Shown here in pieces: positions 1-11,532 of a DNA stretch of 64,000 bases; the stretch's first letter is position 1; each line of letters opens with the position of its first letter. The DNA is from Thermomonas brevis (GTDB taxonomy: Bacteria > Pseudomonadota > Gammaproteobacteria > Xanthomonadales > Xanthomonadaceae): NCBI RefSeq assembly GCF_014395425.1, contig NZ_CP060711.1, positions 1,240,001 through 1,304,000 on the forward strand, read 5' to 3'. The position numbers and the translations under genes are program-made. A model generated the notes under the pieces. It did not search any database. It was not told the DNA's origin and saw only the letters and a program-made list of their open reading frames with translations.

Positions 1-2637
1 GAAGCAGTTGTAGGGACGCCCGCTCTGGACCAGCAGGCTGGCGCCGAGCGTCCATTCCTCGGCCAGCTTGTAGGCGCCGAACACCTTCAGGCTGTGGCGG
101 CGGTCGTTCGGCAGGTAGCCGTAGCCGCCGTCCATCAGGCCGGGGAAGTCGAACGACGTGGTGATGCCGGCGTCGTCCTGGCCGTTGTCGGAACGCACGT
201 AGCCCTCGGTGTTGCCGACGCTCCTGGCCCAGGTGTAGGAGGCCTGCATCGACCACTTCTCGTCCCAGGAACGCTCGACGAACACTTCCAGCGCGCTGTA
301 CTTGCGCTTGGCCATCGGATAGCCCATCGCCGACGCCGGCACGTCCACGCGCACCAGCTTGCCGTCGCCCTTCAGGTCGGCGTTGATCGACAGGTCGTTG
401 CCGGGGTTGGTCAGGAAGCAGTGGCCGATGGCGTCGCGGATCGCCTCCGCCTCGTCCGGCGTGTAGCCGTTGGCGACCGCCCATTTCTGTGCGCCGGTGC
501 CGTCGCACACGTCGTCCATGCCCGACTTGAGGTTGCGGTGGATGCCGCGCAGGCCGAGCGACCATTTCTCGCTGAGCGCCAGCTGCATGCCCAGGATGTA
601 TTCGTCCTGGTACATCGGGGTCAGCTCGTTGTCCACCACGGCCTTCGGGTCGGGCACGTCGCCGTCGCCGGTGTAGAAGCGGTCGCCGATCTTCGTGCCC
701 AGGGTCGGCGCGCCGGTCGCCGGGTCGATGCCGGTGAAGGTGTAGTACTCGATGTAGTCCAGCTCCGAGCCGGCCAGGCGGACGTTGGTGTTCGCGTACA
801 CCGGGATGTAGTAGCGGCCGGCGTTGCCGAACACCTTCAGGCTGGAGTCGCCGCGCACGTCCCAGGAGAAGCCGAGCCGCGGCGCCCAGGTGTTCTTGAC
901 GTCGATGAAGGCGCCACCCAGCGAATTGAGGTTGGTGAACGATTCGTTGCGGATGCCGAGGTAGGCGAGGAAGTTGTCGGTGACGCTCCAGTTGTCCTCG
1001 ATGTACCAGGCGCTGTTCCTGGTCACGAAGCTGCCGCCGTTCTCGAAGTAGCGCAGGCGCACGACCTCGGTGATGCCGCCCGGCACCACCGCGCCGTTGC
1101 CGGGCAGCACCTGGCCGGCGATGACGTTGGAATAGCGCCAGTAGACGCCGCCGGGGGTTTCCGGCTCGTAGTCGGTGCCGGTGTACACGGAGCCGTCCAC
1201 CGTCGAGAACTCCTCGCGGTCCAGGCCGAAGCGGATCAGGTGGTCGCCGAGCGCCCACTCGCCGTCGAAGCGCCACGCCTTGCGCACGTCGCCGGCATTG
1301 GCGTCGGCCACCTGCCCGGTGCCGATCCAGCAACCCTGCACGCCCAGCGGGCCGACCGCGGCCGAACTGCGCGCATCCACCACCAGCGGGCACTTGGCCG
1401 AATTGGTGTCGGTGGCCCCGCGCGAATATTCGCCGCGCCCGTACAGCGCCGACAGGGTGAGGTTGTCGGTGATGTAGCCGTTCCAGCGCAGGACGTAGTT
1501 CTCGCCGCCGGTCTTCGCATAGCTGCGTCCGTTTTCGGTGCCGCCGCCCAGGCCCAGGTCGCCCGCCGTGCGCAGGTAGGTCACGGTGTCGGTTTCCAGC
1601 GTGTCGCGGAATGCGGTCAGCTCCAGGCTGTGGTCGTCGCTGATCTGCCAGTCGAGCTTCACCAGGCCCTGCGGCGAATCTTCCTTGATCATGCCGCTGC
1701 CGCCCTCGAAGATCTGGCCCTCGTCGTTCTTCTGACCCTGGTACAGGGCGAACACGAACAGCCTGTCCTTCACCAGCGGACCGCTCGCGTACAGGTTGTA
1801 GCGCAGCTCGTCGCGCTTGCCGCCCTCCTCGACCGTATAGCTGCCGTCGCGCTGCGGGTCATAGGCGAAGCGCAGGCCGCTGGCCAGCGAATCGGGGCTC
1901 CAGTAGACGTTGCCGCCGAATTTCCATTCGTTGGTGCCGCGCTTGGTGATCATGTTGATCACGCCGCCCAGCGAGCGCCCGAACTCCGCGCCGTAGCCGC
2001 CGGTCTTGACCTGCTGCTCGGCCAGCGCCTCGAACGGGATCTGGCTGAAGGCCAGGCCCTTGACGATGTTGGTGACGTTGAAGCCGTTGACGTAATAGAC
2101 GTTCTCGGCCACCGACGCGCCGCCGAACGAGGCCAGGTTGCCGAAGCGGTTGTCGCCGCGCACCGTGCCCGGCGCCAGCAGCGCCACGCTGGTGGCGTCG
2201 CGCCCCACCGGCAGGCGGTCGATCTGCGCTTCGGTCATGATCGTGGCGGATTCGACCGAGGACACGTCGATCGGGTTCACCACGCCGCTGCCGACCACGG
2301 TCACCGCGTCCAGCGTGGTGGCGTCGCCGGCGAAATCGACGCCGGTGGCGGTACCGACGTTGACCGTCACGCTGCGCGCCGCGCCGCCGTTGCGGCTCAG
2401 CTGGTACTGGCCGGTCGGCAACTGGGCGAAGCGGTAGCTGCCGTCGCCGCCCACGGTGATCGTGCGGCTGAAGCCGGTCGCCGGATTGCTGATGGTGAGG
2501 GTGTCGCCCGCGACGGCGCGGCCGGTCACCGCACCTGCGGTGTTGGTCTGCGCCTGCGCGCCGGCAGCGAAGCAAAGGGCTACGGCGAGGGCGAGCGCCT
2601 TGCGGCGCTGCCGGTTGGAACGGGTGTTGATCGTCAC
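1..2637 (-). CDS. Oar-like TonB-dependent receptor (C-terminus beyond window)
   Basis: Outer-membrane TonB-dependent receptor; 879 codons lie in the window and the frame is still open at base 1, so the end of the beta-barrel is missing. The start is a GTG at 2637 with GGAG 7 nt upstream. It encodes a signal peptide ending in AGAQAQ, a carboxypeptidase-regulatory-like (CarboxypepD_reg) domain at about residues 30-110, then a plug with QIDRLPVGRDATSVALLAPG and GGYGAEFGRSLGGVINMITK. The last visible residues, LLVQSGRPYNCF, are typical of Oar receptors. Its substrate is unknown; Oar proteins have been linked to protein or peptide substrates. It lies downstream of the AraC and HTH genes on the same strand, which may control it. 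Confidence 0.92.
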   Translation of the reverse strand, partial: MTINTRSNRQRRKALALAVALCFAAGAQAQTNTAGAVTGRAVAGDTLTISNPATGFSRTITVGGDGSYRFAQLPTGQYQLSRNGGAARSVTVNVGTATGVDFAGDATTLDAVTVVGSGVVNPIDVSSVESATIMTEAQIDRLPVGRDATSVALLAPGTVRGDNRFGNLASFGGASVAENVYYVNGFNVTNIVKGLAFSQIPFEALAEQQVKTGGYGAEFGRSLGGVINMITKRGTNEWKFGGNVYWSPDSLASGLRFAYDPQRDGSYTVEEGGKRDELRYNLYASGPLVKDRLFVFALYQGQKNDEGQIFEGGSGMIKEDSPQGLVKLDWQISDDHSLELTAFRDTLETDTVTYLRTAGDLGLGGGTENGRSYAKTGGENYVLRWNGYITDNLTLSALYGRGEYSRGATDTNSAKCPLVVDARSSAAVGPLGVQGCWIGTGQVADANAGDVRKAWRFDGEWALGDHLIRFGLDREEFSTVDGSVYTGTDYEPETPGGVYWRYSNVIAGQVLPGNGAVVPGGITEVVRLRYFENGGSFVTRNSAWYIEDNWSVTDNFLAYLGIRNESFTNLNSLGGAFIDVKNTWAPRLGFSWDVRGDSSLKVFGNAGRYYIPVYANTNVRLAGSELDYIEYYTFTGIDPATGAPTLGTKIGDRFYTGDGDVPDPKAVVDNELTPMYQDEYILGMQLALSEKWSLGLRGIHRNLKSGMDDVCDGTGAQKWAVANGYTPDEAEAIRDAIGHCFLTNPGNDLSINADLKGDGKLVRVDVPASAMGYPMAKRKYSALEVFVERSWDEKWSMQASYTWARSVGNTEGYVRSDNGQDDAGITTSFDFPGLMDGGYGYLPNDRRHSLKVFGAYKLAEEWTLGASLLVQSGRPYNCF

Positions 2638-2715
2638 TTCGGTTCTCCAGCGTGATGGTGGCGGTGAACCCGAAACCGCGGCGATGCGGCTTCAGGATTT
2701 CTTAACGATTCGATG

Positions 2716-3057
2716 CTAGGTGCGGCCCATACCGGTCCGCTTTGCCGGACTTGGCGGTATGCGCGATGCCGCGGACGGGTGCGCATCGCGCGCGCCGTTC
2801 GCTCGGCGCAACCAGGCCACTAGGCTGCCGGCCTCGCGCACGGGTTCCGTTTCCGCACGCGGCGGCGCCGGCAGCAGTCCGGCGGAGCGCTGGTGGGCGC
2901 GCGACGCGAATTCGCGGTAGCGACGCACCCAGAAGAACAGCGAACCTTCGCTGACGCCCAGCTCCGCGGCCACGTCGCAGACGCGGCAGCCGTCCTCGAC
3001 CACGCGGCGCACCGCTTCGACCTTGCGCGAAGCGGAATAGCGGAAGCACCGGTTCAT
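2716..3057 (-). CDS. Transposase-like HTH protein, translationally coupled to the AraC gene
   Basis: 113 aa. Residues about 8-50 form an IS3/IS911 OrfA-type helix-turn-helix (SASRKVEAVRRVVEDG, then VCDVAAELGVSEGSLFFWVRR). The remainder is Arg/Pro-rich and low complexity, without the leucine zipper or a downstream OrfB integrase. The ATG overlaps the TGA of the upstream AraC gene (ATGA), so the two are probably co-translated. No terminal inverted repeats or target duplication were seen, so this looks like a domesticated or remnant DNA-binding protein rather than a live IS. Function unknown; it may act with the AraC protein on the receptor gene 79 bp downstream. Confidence 0.7.
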   Translation of the reverse strand: MNRCFRYSASRKVEAVRRVVEDGCRVCDVAAELGVSEGSLFFWVRRYREFASRAHQRSAGLLPAPPRAETEPVREAGSLVAWLRRANGARDAHPSAASRIPPSPAKRTGMGRT

Positions 3058-3929
3058 CGCACGCTCCACGCGCATGCGGCGGCCGCGCCGCCCGCATCGC
3101 CGCCGCGCGCATGGCGCAGGCGATAGTCGGACGCGGTAGTGCCGAAGCGCGCGCGGAACGCGCGCGCGAAGCTGCACGGGTTGTCGAAACCGCAGGCGGC
3201 CGACACCTCGGTGATCGGCATGGCCGTGGTCGCCAACAGCCGGCGCGCGCGCTCCAGCCGCATCCGAGCCGAAAACTGCAACGGCCCGATCCCGTACAGC
3301 GCCTGGAACAGCTTGCTGAAATACCAGGGCGAGAAATGGATGCGCTGCGCCAGCTCGCCGATCCGCAGCCCGCCATCCACTTGTCCCTCCAGGCACAGCC
3401 GCGCGCGCTGCATGCGCAACAGCACCTGCCGCTTGCGGCGCTCGGAATGGCCGGGACAGCGCCCGATCCGATCGGCCAGATCGGCCTGCAGCGCGGCCAG
3501 AAACGCAGGCACCTCATCCGGGGCGTCGAGCGTGGCGGCGCCGTCGAAGGCCCCGCACGAGCGCCAGATCCGCAGCGCCTGCCCGCGCGCGCGCGGCGGC
3601 ATCCGGCCGCGCGCCGGAAACAGCAGTCCCGACTCCACGGCCACGCCCGGCGCCACGCCGACGCCCAGCAGCAACGTGCCAATGCGGCCCAGCGCGCGGG
3701 GCGCGGAGTCGCCGGCCAGCGAGATCCAGTCGCCGGGGCCGAGGACGAACTCTCCCTCGCGCGCCGACACATCGACCTGTCCGCGCAGCACCAGCCAGAG
3801 CACGGCGGCATGTCCCGCCGCATCCATCGAAACGGCGCCTGACGCGGCGGACAGATGCAGCCGGTTACCGGCGCCGGGCGTCGGAACGCACGGGCGGTTC
3901 CGCCCGGCGAAGGAAGGAATGGGAGGCAC
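3054..3929 (-). CDS. AraC family transcriptional regulator
   Basis: 291 aa. The N-terminal half is a cupin-like sensor region (VLGPGDWISLAGDSAP); the C-terminal ~100 residues are the double-HTH AraC domain, with IGELAQRIHFSPWYFSKLFQ and ITEVSAACGFDNPCSFARAF followed by FRARFGTTASDYR. The start is GTG at 3929 with a good AGGAG 6 nt upstream. The end overlaps the HTH gene by ATGA, and the TonB receptor follows on the same strand, so control of that receptor is the likely role. The inducer cannot be read from the sequence. Confidence 0.88.
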   Translation of the reverse strand: MPPIPSFAGRNRPCVPTPGAGNRLHLSAASGAVSMDAAGHAAVLWLVLRGQVDVSAREGEFVLGPGDWISLAGDSAPRALGRIGTLLLGVGVAPGVAVESGLLFPARGRMPPRARGQALRIWRSCGAFDGAATLDAPDEVPAFLAALQADLADRIGRCPGHSERRKRQVLLRMQRARLCLEGQVDGGLRIGELAQRIHFSPWYFSKLFQALYGIGPLQFSARMRLERARRLLATTAMPITEVSAACGFDNPCSFARAFRARFGTTASDYRLRHARGGDAGGAAAACAWSVR

Positions 3930-4034
3930 GGCCGGCTCCTGCGAAAGGGTCGGCCGCCATCACTGCGGCGAGCGGTTCGGAACGTCAGGAAATCCCGGCG
4001 AAAACCGCCCGAAATTTTTCCGAACCCTATGGAA
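3930..4034. other. Intergenic region with a 9-bp inverted repeat
   Basis: 105 bp between the CadC-like gene and the AraC start, both on the minus strand. It contains GGTTCGGAA (3974-3982) and its exact reverse complement TTCCGAACC (4018-4026), 35 bp apart. It could be an operator pair or a long-stemmed 3' structure of the upstream gene; there is no T-run. Confidence 0.4.
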
Positions 4035-6248
4035 TCAAAGGGTTGCCGAAGCCAAGTCCTTCAATGCGTCGAGATCCATCAGGCCGATATCGCTGTTTTC
4101 CTGCCCGGCGGTCATGCCCGCGTACAGCCATTTCCCGTCGCGCGACACCATCAGCGCCTGCGTCGGCACCCCGCGCCGGTCGGGGTCGAGGCAGCCGGGC
4201 GCGGCCTGCTCGCCGGGGCCGAGCCAATGCCAGTCCGCCAGGCATGCGGGCGCGGCCGTGCGCAGCGCGAACGGCCGCCCGGCCAGCACGCCCCAGCGGC
4301 GCAGCCAGTAGCCGGTCGGCCTGCGGTCATCCACCGACACGGGCGAGCGCAGATCCGGCCCGGCCCGCCACAGTCCCGGCTGCCCGACGCGCACGAAGTA
4401 CACGTTCCCGCTGTCGCGGTCGAAGCGCGCCTCGCCCACGTCGTCCAGCGTCGCCATCATCCGCATCGGCGCCGTCCCCACCACGATCCACAGCGACAGC
4501 CTGCCGGCGCCCCTGTCCACCACCAGCAACAAACGGTCGTCCGGCAGGTACTGGGCGAAATACGGCGTCGCATCCGCGACCGCCAGCACCCGCGACCGGC
4601 CGCTGGCGGCATCGACCTCGTACAGCCGCGGCCGATGCACGCCGTCCGCATCGGCCTCATCGCCGATCACCAGCAGGCGCCGGCTGTCATCCGACCATTG
4701 CGCGGGATGCCGGGCCACCGGCGTGATGCCTTCGATCATGCGCAGGTGTTCGGGTTGGTCGGGCTCGCCCAGCCACAGCCGCGCCTCGCGGCTGCGGTCG
4801 GAGAGGAAGGCCAGCAAGCGTCCGTCCGGCGAGGGCGACGGCAGCATGTCGTCGCCGGTCGAAGCGAACAGCGGCTCGGCGCGAACGCCCGCGCGCAACG
4901 GCAGCGGGTAGCGGAACATCGCGACGCGCGCGTCGTCGACAGCGAACACCATCGCGCCGCGCCGCGCCGCCACGTCCAGTCCGCTCGCCGGGAACCGCCC
5001 CAAAGCCCGCGTGAGGCCGCTGGCCAACTCGTGCCGGAACAGCTGCGGCGGATTGCCGAGGAAGCCGAACAGCAGCGCACGTCCGTCCGGCGTCCAGTCC
5101 CAGCCGGTGATGTTGCCCTGCAGGCGCGTGAGCCGCGTCGGCGCCCCGCCCGCCGCCGGCATCGCCCACAGGTCCGAATGGCTGAGGCCGCGACGGAATC
5201 CCAGCCGCGTGCCGTCCGGCGAGAAGCGCGGGTCGAAATCCACGCTGCCGGCGTCGGCCGGATACGCCATCGGCCGCCATTGCCCGCTGTCCAGGCGCAG
5301 CACCGACAGGCGTGCGGATGCGCCGCCTTCGGGCTTCAATCCCGCCACGATGCCCGTACCGTCGGGCAGCCAGTCGTAGCGGCCGTTGAGGCGGTCGCAG
5401 CGCCCCACCGCGCGGGTCGCGCCGCCGCTGGCCGGCATCAGCAGCAGTTCGCAGCCGCCGGTGTCGTCGATGCGGGCGAACATCAGCTGGCGTCCATCGG
5501 GCGACCAGCGCGGCAGGTGGTCGGAATGACCGGCCGGAGGCGCCGTCAGCTGGCGCGGCGGGGTCGGCTGCGCGGTCTGCACGAAAATCGCCGGCGCATC
5601 TTCCGGAGCACCCGGCGGCATCGCGTACGCCACCAGCGCGCCGTCCGGCGACAGCGCGGGCTGCGTTTCCGGGCCGGGGCGCGCCGTCAGCAATGTGTAG
5701 GGCAGATCGGTCGTCGGCGCATCGGCAGCGGCCTTCTCCGGCGGCGATGCCTGCGGCTTGCGCCAGTGCAGCGTTCCCCATGCCAGTGCCGCTGCCGTGG
5801 CCAAGCCCAGCAGCGCCACCATCCATCCGCGGCGACGGTCGCCCATCGTTCCGGCGGGAAGCGGGGCTTTCGGCATCGGCACCTCGGCGCCCCTCGACCA
5901 TTCGACATCCGCCAGCAGGCGATAGCCCGCCTTCGGAATCGTCTCGACATAGGCCGGCGCATCGCGGTCGTCGCCCAGCGCCTTGCGCAGCAGGGTGACG
6001 GCCTGCGTCACCACATCGTCGGTCGGCATGGTGCCCGCCCAGACCGAGTGCAGCAGGGCATCGCGGCTCACCACCTGCCCCGCGTGCTCGGCCAGCAGCA
6101 CCAGCACCGCCATCGACTTCACGGTGACGCGCGTTTTCGCACCATCGGCGCGCACGATCTCGCGCAGCGGCACGTCCACCGTGCACGCACCGACCCGCAG
6201 GCGATTCGCCGGCAGCGCATCGGTCGGGCCCGGTCGGTTGGGAGGCAT
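4035..6248 (-). CDS. CadC-like membrane regulator: winged helix plus TolB/WD40-like propeller
   Basis: 737 aa from the ATG at 6248. Residues ~15-117 are an OmpR/PhoB-type winged-helix DNA-binding domain (VKSMAVLVLLAEHAGQVVSR, then DDVVTQAVTLLRKALGDD and YVETIPKAGYRLL). One transmembrane helix follows at ~142-162 (WMVALLGLATAAALAWG). The rest is a periplasmic beta-propeller with repeated LSPDG, WSPDGRQL, FSPDGTRLGF and WTPDGRALLF blades. This is the one-component CadC/ToxR architecture: the membrane-tethered DNA-binding domain responds to a periplasmic signal. In-frame ATGs at 6285 and 6300 give slightly longer alternatives; no strong ribosome site separates them. Target genes are unknown. Confidence 0.85.
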   Translation of the reverse strand: MPPNRPGPTDALPANRLRVGACTVDVPLREIVRADGAKTRVTVKSMAVLVLLAEHAGQVVSRDALLHSVWAGTMPTDDVVTQAVTLLRKALGDDRDAPAYVETIPKAGYRLLADVEWSRGAEVPMPKAPLPAGTMGDRRRGWMVALLGLATAAALAWGTLHWRKPQASPPEKAAADAPTTDLPYTLLTARPGPETQPALSPDGALVAYAMPPGAPEDAPAIFVQTAQPTPPRQLTAPPAGHSDHLPRWSPDGRQLMFARIDDTGGCELLLMPASGGATRAVGRCDRLNGRYDWLPDGTGIVAGLKPEGGASARLSVLRLDSGQWRPMAYPADAGSVDFDPRFSPDGTRLGFRRGLSHSDLWAMPAAGGAPTRLTRLQGNITGWDWTPDGRALLFGFLGNPPQLFRHELASGLTRALGRFPASGLDVAARRGAMVFAVDDARVAMFRYPLPLRAGVRAEPLFASTGDDMLPSPSPDGRLLAFLSDRSREARLWLGEPDQPEHLRMIEGITPVARHPAQWSDDSRRLLVIGDEADADGVHRPRLYEVDAASGRSRVLAVADATPYFAQYLPDDRLLLVVDRGAGRLSLWIVVGTAPMRMMATLDDVGEARFDRDSGNVYFVRVGQPGLWRAGPDLRSPVSVDDRRPTGYWLRRWGVLAGRPFALRTAAPACLADWHWLGPGEQAAPGCLDPDRRGVPTQALMVSRDGKWLYAGMTAGQENSDIGLMDLDALKDLASATL

Positions 6249-6419
6249 GGCTTCTGTACTGCGCGCCGGAGGAACCGGAATCATAAGTGCGGCCGTCATG
6301 CCCTTGGCAAGCACGCGGCGCATCGCGGGCAGTTCCGGAGCATTCCGACAAACCGGGAAAAACGCTCCGACGCTCCGCTGGCATAGGCTGTCCGCCCACT
6401 CATCTTCGCCCTGCCCGCC

Positions 6420-7313
6420 ATGTCCTTCAGGATTCGCGCTTTGTTCCTGCTGCTCGCAATGCTGGCGACGCTTCCGGCGCATGCGCGCTGCGCGCTCTCC
6501 ACCGACGCGCACGATTCCCTGAAGCGCTGGAAAGCCGCCGGCTTCGACGTCGCCGACGCTGTGGGACGCAACGCTCGCGCGCTGGCGTTGGTGGATTGCC
6601 TGGGCGACGCCGATCCGTTCCTGCGCGACGGCATCGCCTTCGAGGCGCTTTCGAGCTGGATGCGCGGCGGCCTCCTCGACGATGCGTCGCTGCTTGCGAT
6701 CGAACCCCGGCTGCTGGCACAGCTCGATGGCGAAGACGGCGACGGCTTCCGCAAGCCGTTCGCGGCGCTGGTGCTGTCGGAAGTCGCGCGCACCGACCGC
6801 ATCCGCCCGTGGATGACGCAGGAGCAGCGCACGCGGTTGGTCGATGCCGCGGCGGCCTATCTGCGCTCGGTGCGCGACTACCGCGGCTATGTCGATGGCG
6901 AAGGCTGGCGGCACGGCGTCGCGCACGGCGCCGACTGGGCGATGCAGCTGGCGCTCAACGAAGCGCTGCAACCGGCGCAGGTGTCGGCGCTGCTCGATGC
7001 CGTCGGCAGCCAGTCGATGCCTGCCGACGATCGGGCCTATGCCTTCGGCGAACCCGCCCGGCTCGCGCGCGCGGCCGTCTATCTAATCGCGCGCGGCGAT
7101 CTCGAACAGACGGCAGTTGCGGCATGGCTGAACCGGCTGGTCTCTACACTCGGAACGCGGCCGGAAACCGATCCGCAGGCGGCATGGTGGACGCGGCGCG
7201 CGAACCTGGAGAACTTCCTCAATGCGCTGGGCAGCGCCACCGCAGTCAGCGCCAATCCGGCCCTGTCCGCGCTGGCCGGCGACATCCGCAAGACGCTGGC
7301 CGCCCTGCCCTGA
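6420..7313 (+). CDS. DUF2785 family exported protein
   Basis: 297 aa with a clear signal peptide (MSFRIRALFLLLAMLATLPA, cleavage after AHA). The mature protein is mostly helical and carries RDYRGYVDGEGWRHGVAHG, characteristic of DUF2785 proteins. It is divergent from the CadC-like regulator (171 bp between starts), making it a possible target, and ends 3 bp before the convergent channel gene. Biochemical function unknown. Confidence 0.75.
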   Translation: MSFRIRALFLLLAMLATLPAHARCALSTDAHDSLKRWKAAGFDVADAVGRNARALALVDCLGDADPFLRDGIAFEALSSWMRGGLLDDASLLAIEPRLLAQLDGEDGDGFRKPFAALVLSEVARTDRIRPWMTQEQRTRLVDAAAAYLRSVRDYRGYVDGEGWRHGVAHGADWAMQLALNEALQPAQVSALLDAVGSQSMPADDRAYAFGEPARLARAAVYLIARGDLEQTAVAAWLNRLVSTLGTRPETDPQAAWWTRRANLENFLNALGSATAVSANPALSALAGDIRKTLAALP

Positions 7314-7316
7314 CGC

Positions 7317-8003
7317 TTACCCGCGCGCGTCGCCGCGCACGATGGTCAGGCCGATCAGCCGCGACACCACCGCGGCGATGTAGCCCACGCCGGCGAACTG
7401 CTCCAGCATGGTCAGTACCTTGGCCGGCGCGGTCAGCGGCAGCGTGTCGCCCAGGCCGGTCGCCGACAGGTTGCTGAAGCTGTAGAACAGCAGATCGAGC
7501 CAGCGGCGCTGCCGCTCCGGTTCGATGCCGGAGAAGCTGCCGGGGAACCAGGCTTGGCAGACGAAATAGGCGTAGGCGAAGCCCCAGGCCAGCAAAGTGA
7601 AGGTCGCACCGGCGGCGAACAGTTCGTCGGAGGTGACCTTGTGGTCGCGCAGCATGTAGGCGATCAATCCGCCTGCGGCGTAGAAGTACAGCGCCGCCTC
7701 CAGCATCGCGGACACCGGCAGCAACGCGGCGTGCTCGAACAGCACGCCGAACACCGTCAGCACCATCGCCGGGATCGCCAGCAGCCAGCCGATCCAGCTC
7801 ATCAGCGGACTGCGCATCACCACCCACAGCGCCAGCGGCACCACCACCAGCGCGACCGCGCCGAACAGCAGGCGCCCGCCGCTGCCGTCGTTCATCAGCG
7901 GATAGAGCAGCAGGCTCAGCAACTGCGCCGCGAGCAGGAACGCGGACGGATGCCGCTTGACGATCACCCGCCAGCGGCGCGCGCGCCAGGATCCCATCTC
8001 CAT
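7317..8003 (-). CDS. Two-TM-pore (Ion_trans_2) potassium-channel-like membrane protein
   Basis: 228 aa with about five hydrophobic segments followed by a C-terminal pore loop between two helices. The selectivity-filter position reads TGLGD (residues 182-186) in the context FSNLSATGLGDTLP, instead of canonical TVGYG. The last helix (EQFAGVGYIAAVVSRLIG) matches the inner helix of Ion_trans_2 proteins. No RCK/TrkA-N domain is present. The altered filter makes K+ selectivity uncertain. Confidence 0.75.
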   Translation of the reverse strand: MEMGSWRARRWRVIVKRHPSAFLLAAQLLSLLLYPLMNDGSGGRLLFGAVALVVVPLALWVVMRSPLMSWIGWLLAIPAMVLTVFGVLFEHAALLPVSAMLEAALYFYAAGGLIAYMLRDHKVTSDELFAAGATFTLLAWGFAYAYFVCQAWFPGSFSGIEPERQRRWLDLLFYSFSNLSATGLGDTLPLTAPAKVLTMLEQFAGVGYIAAVVSRLIGLTIVRGDARG

Positions 8004-8031
8004 GGATTTCCCCCGCCGCCGGCGTCCCCGG

Positions 8032-8613
8032 TTACGGCGTGGCCCGGTACGGATACTTGACGAAGATGGCGGTGATGGCCTGGTCGATGCCGGCCATGCG
8101 CTTCTCCGCCGGCGTGTTCTTGCCCGCCACCGGCGCGCTGGCCGCGCCCGTCCACACCATGCGGTTGCGCTTGCCGTCGACCAGATCCACGGTCAGCGTG
8201 CCCTCGCGGTAGCGGCTCACCTGGGTTTCGTCGTACCACACCGGCACCGCGACGTAGCTGCGGCGGCGGTAGCTGTAGAACCACTGCACGTCGCTGCGCG
8301 GCACGCTCCAGACGGCGGTCTTGTCTTCCACCACGCCCTGGAAGTTGACCAGCAGGTCGGCGCCTTCGGCGGCGTAGCGGTAGCCGCGCGCTTCCATTTC
8401 GCGCTGCACGTCGGCACGGATGCGCTCGGAGATCCAGCTGGAATAGCCGGACTGCTCCATCGCGATCGGCTTGTAGAAGCCCCAGGTGCGGTACTGGCCG
8501 AAGTCGGCGGTGGGATCGGAATCGGTGCGCACCGTCGGACCGGTCGCGCAGGCGGAAAGCCCCAGCGTGGCGGCGGCCAGCAGGGCGCAGGCAAGGATTC
8601 GGATGGAACGCAT
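8032..8613 (-). CDS. DUF4136 lipoprotein
   Basis: 193 aa. The N-terminus MRSIRILACALLAAATLGLS is followed by the lipobox LSAC. The domain shows the DUF4136 signature: FGQYRTWGFYKP near the start, ADLLVNFQG in the middle and an AITAIFVKYP end. The start at 8613 is preceded by GGAGAG. Predicted outer-membrane or periplasmic lipoprotein of unknown function; it lies just 3' of the ATP synthase terminator. Confidence 0.85.
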   Translation of the reverse strand: MRSIRILACALLAAATLGLSACATGPTVRTDSDPTADFGQYRTWGFYKPIAMEQSGYSSWISERIRADVQREMEARGYRYAAEGADLLVNFQGVVEDKTAVWSVPRSDVQWFYSYRRRSYVAVPVWYDETQVSRYREGTLTVDLVDGKRNRMVWTGAASAPVAGKNTPAEKRMAGIDQAITAIFVKYPYRATP

Positions 8614-8691
8614 GGTGGCTCTCCCGGCGGGACGTCTTGGAGGATGATCGCACCGGCGTGAATACGGCGCATGAACGGCGGCCGGCGCCGC

Positions 8692-8721
8692 AAAAACGGA
8701 AGCCCCGCAGTGCGGGGCTTC
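8692..8721 (-). terminator. Rho-independent terminator of the atp operon
   Basis: On the minus strand GAAGCCCCGC and GCGGGGCTTC form a 10-bp stem (8699-8721) followed, after CG, by five T residues (8692-8696). It lies 26 bp after the atpC stop. Confidence 0.85.
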
Positions 8722-8747
8722 GCGTCGACCAACCGGATCGGGCCCGG

Positions 8748-9173
8748 TCAGTGGCGCAGGTTCTTGCGCAGGCGCTCCAGCGCCTGCAGCTGCGCGGTGA
8801 CTTCGGCCAGACGCTTCTGCGCCTCGGCGATCTCCATCGCCTCGCCGCGGTGGGCGATGATCCGCTCGGCCTCGTCCTTGGCGGCACGTACGGCGGCTTC
8901 GTCGATCTCGTCGGCGCGGACCGCGGTGTCGGCCAGCACGGTCACCACCGTCGGCTGCACCTCGAGGATGCCGCCGGAGATGGCGAAGTCCAGCTTCTCG
9001 CCGCCCGGCAGGGTGACGACGACCTTGCCCGGCTTCAGGCGGGTGATCAGCGGCGCGTGCTTGGGCGCGATGCCCAGCTCGCCGAGTTCGCCCGTGGCCA
9101 CGACCAGCTCGGCGTCGCCGTGGAAGATCTCGGCTTCGGCGCTGACGATGTCGCAACGGATGGTGGATGCCAT
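8748..9173 (-). CDS. atpC: F1Fo ATP synthase epsilon subunit
   Basis: 141 aa. The N-terminal beta-sandwich ([38 protein letters not shown]) and C-terminal two-helix segment match AtpC. It is a central-stalk subunit coupling c-ring rotation to F1 and inhibiting ATPase. Last gene of the operon, 32 bp after atpD. Confidence 0.97.
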   Translation of the reverse strand: MASTIRCDIVSAEAEIFHGDAELVVATGELGELGIAPKHAPLITRLKPGKVVVTLPGGEKLDFAISGGILEVQPTVVTVLADTAVRADEIDEAAVRAAKDEAERIIAHRGEAMEIAEAQKRLAEVTAQLQALERLRKNLRH

Positions 9174-9205
9174 CGTGATTCCTCAGGTTACGGGAAGCGG
9201 GCGGA

Positions 9206-11516
<2,311 letters not shown>

Positions 11517-11532
11517 CTCTTTTCTCTTTGCT

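Noticed and set aside
94..2655. 853-codon open frame on the plus strand
   Set aside because: Antisense to the TonB receptor, whose minus frame has a signal peptide and recognisable motifs from 2637 to the window edge.
2716..3057. Active insertion sequence
   Set aside because: Only an OrfA-like HTH; no OrfB, no terminal inverted repeats and no target duplication were seen.
3855..6386. 843-codon open frame on the plus strand
   Set aside because: Antisense to the CadC-like gene; biased Arg/His composition and no motif.
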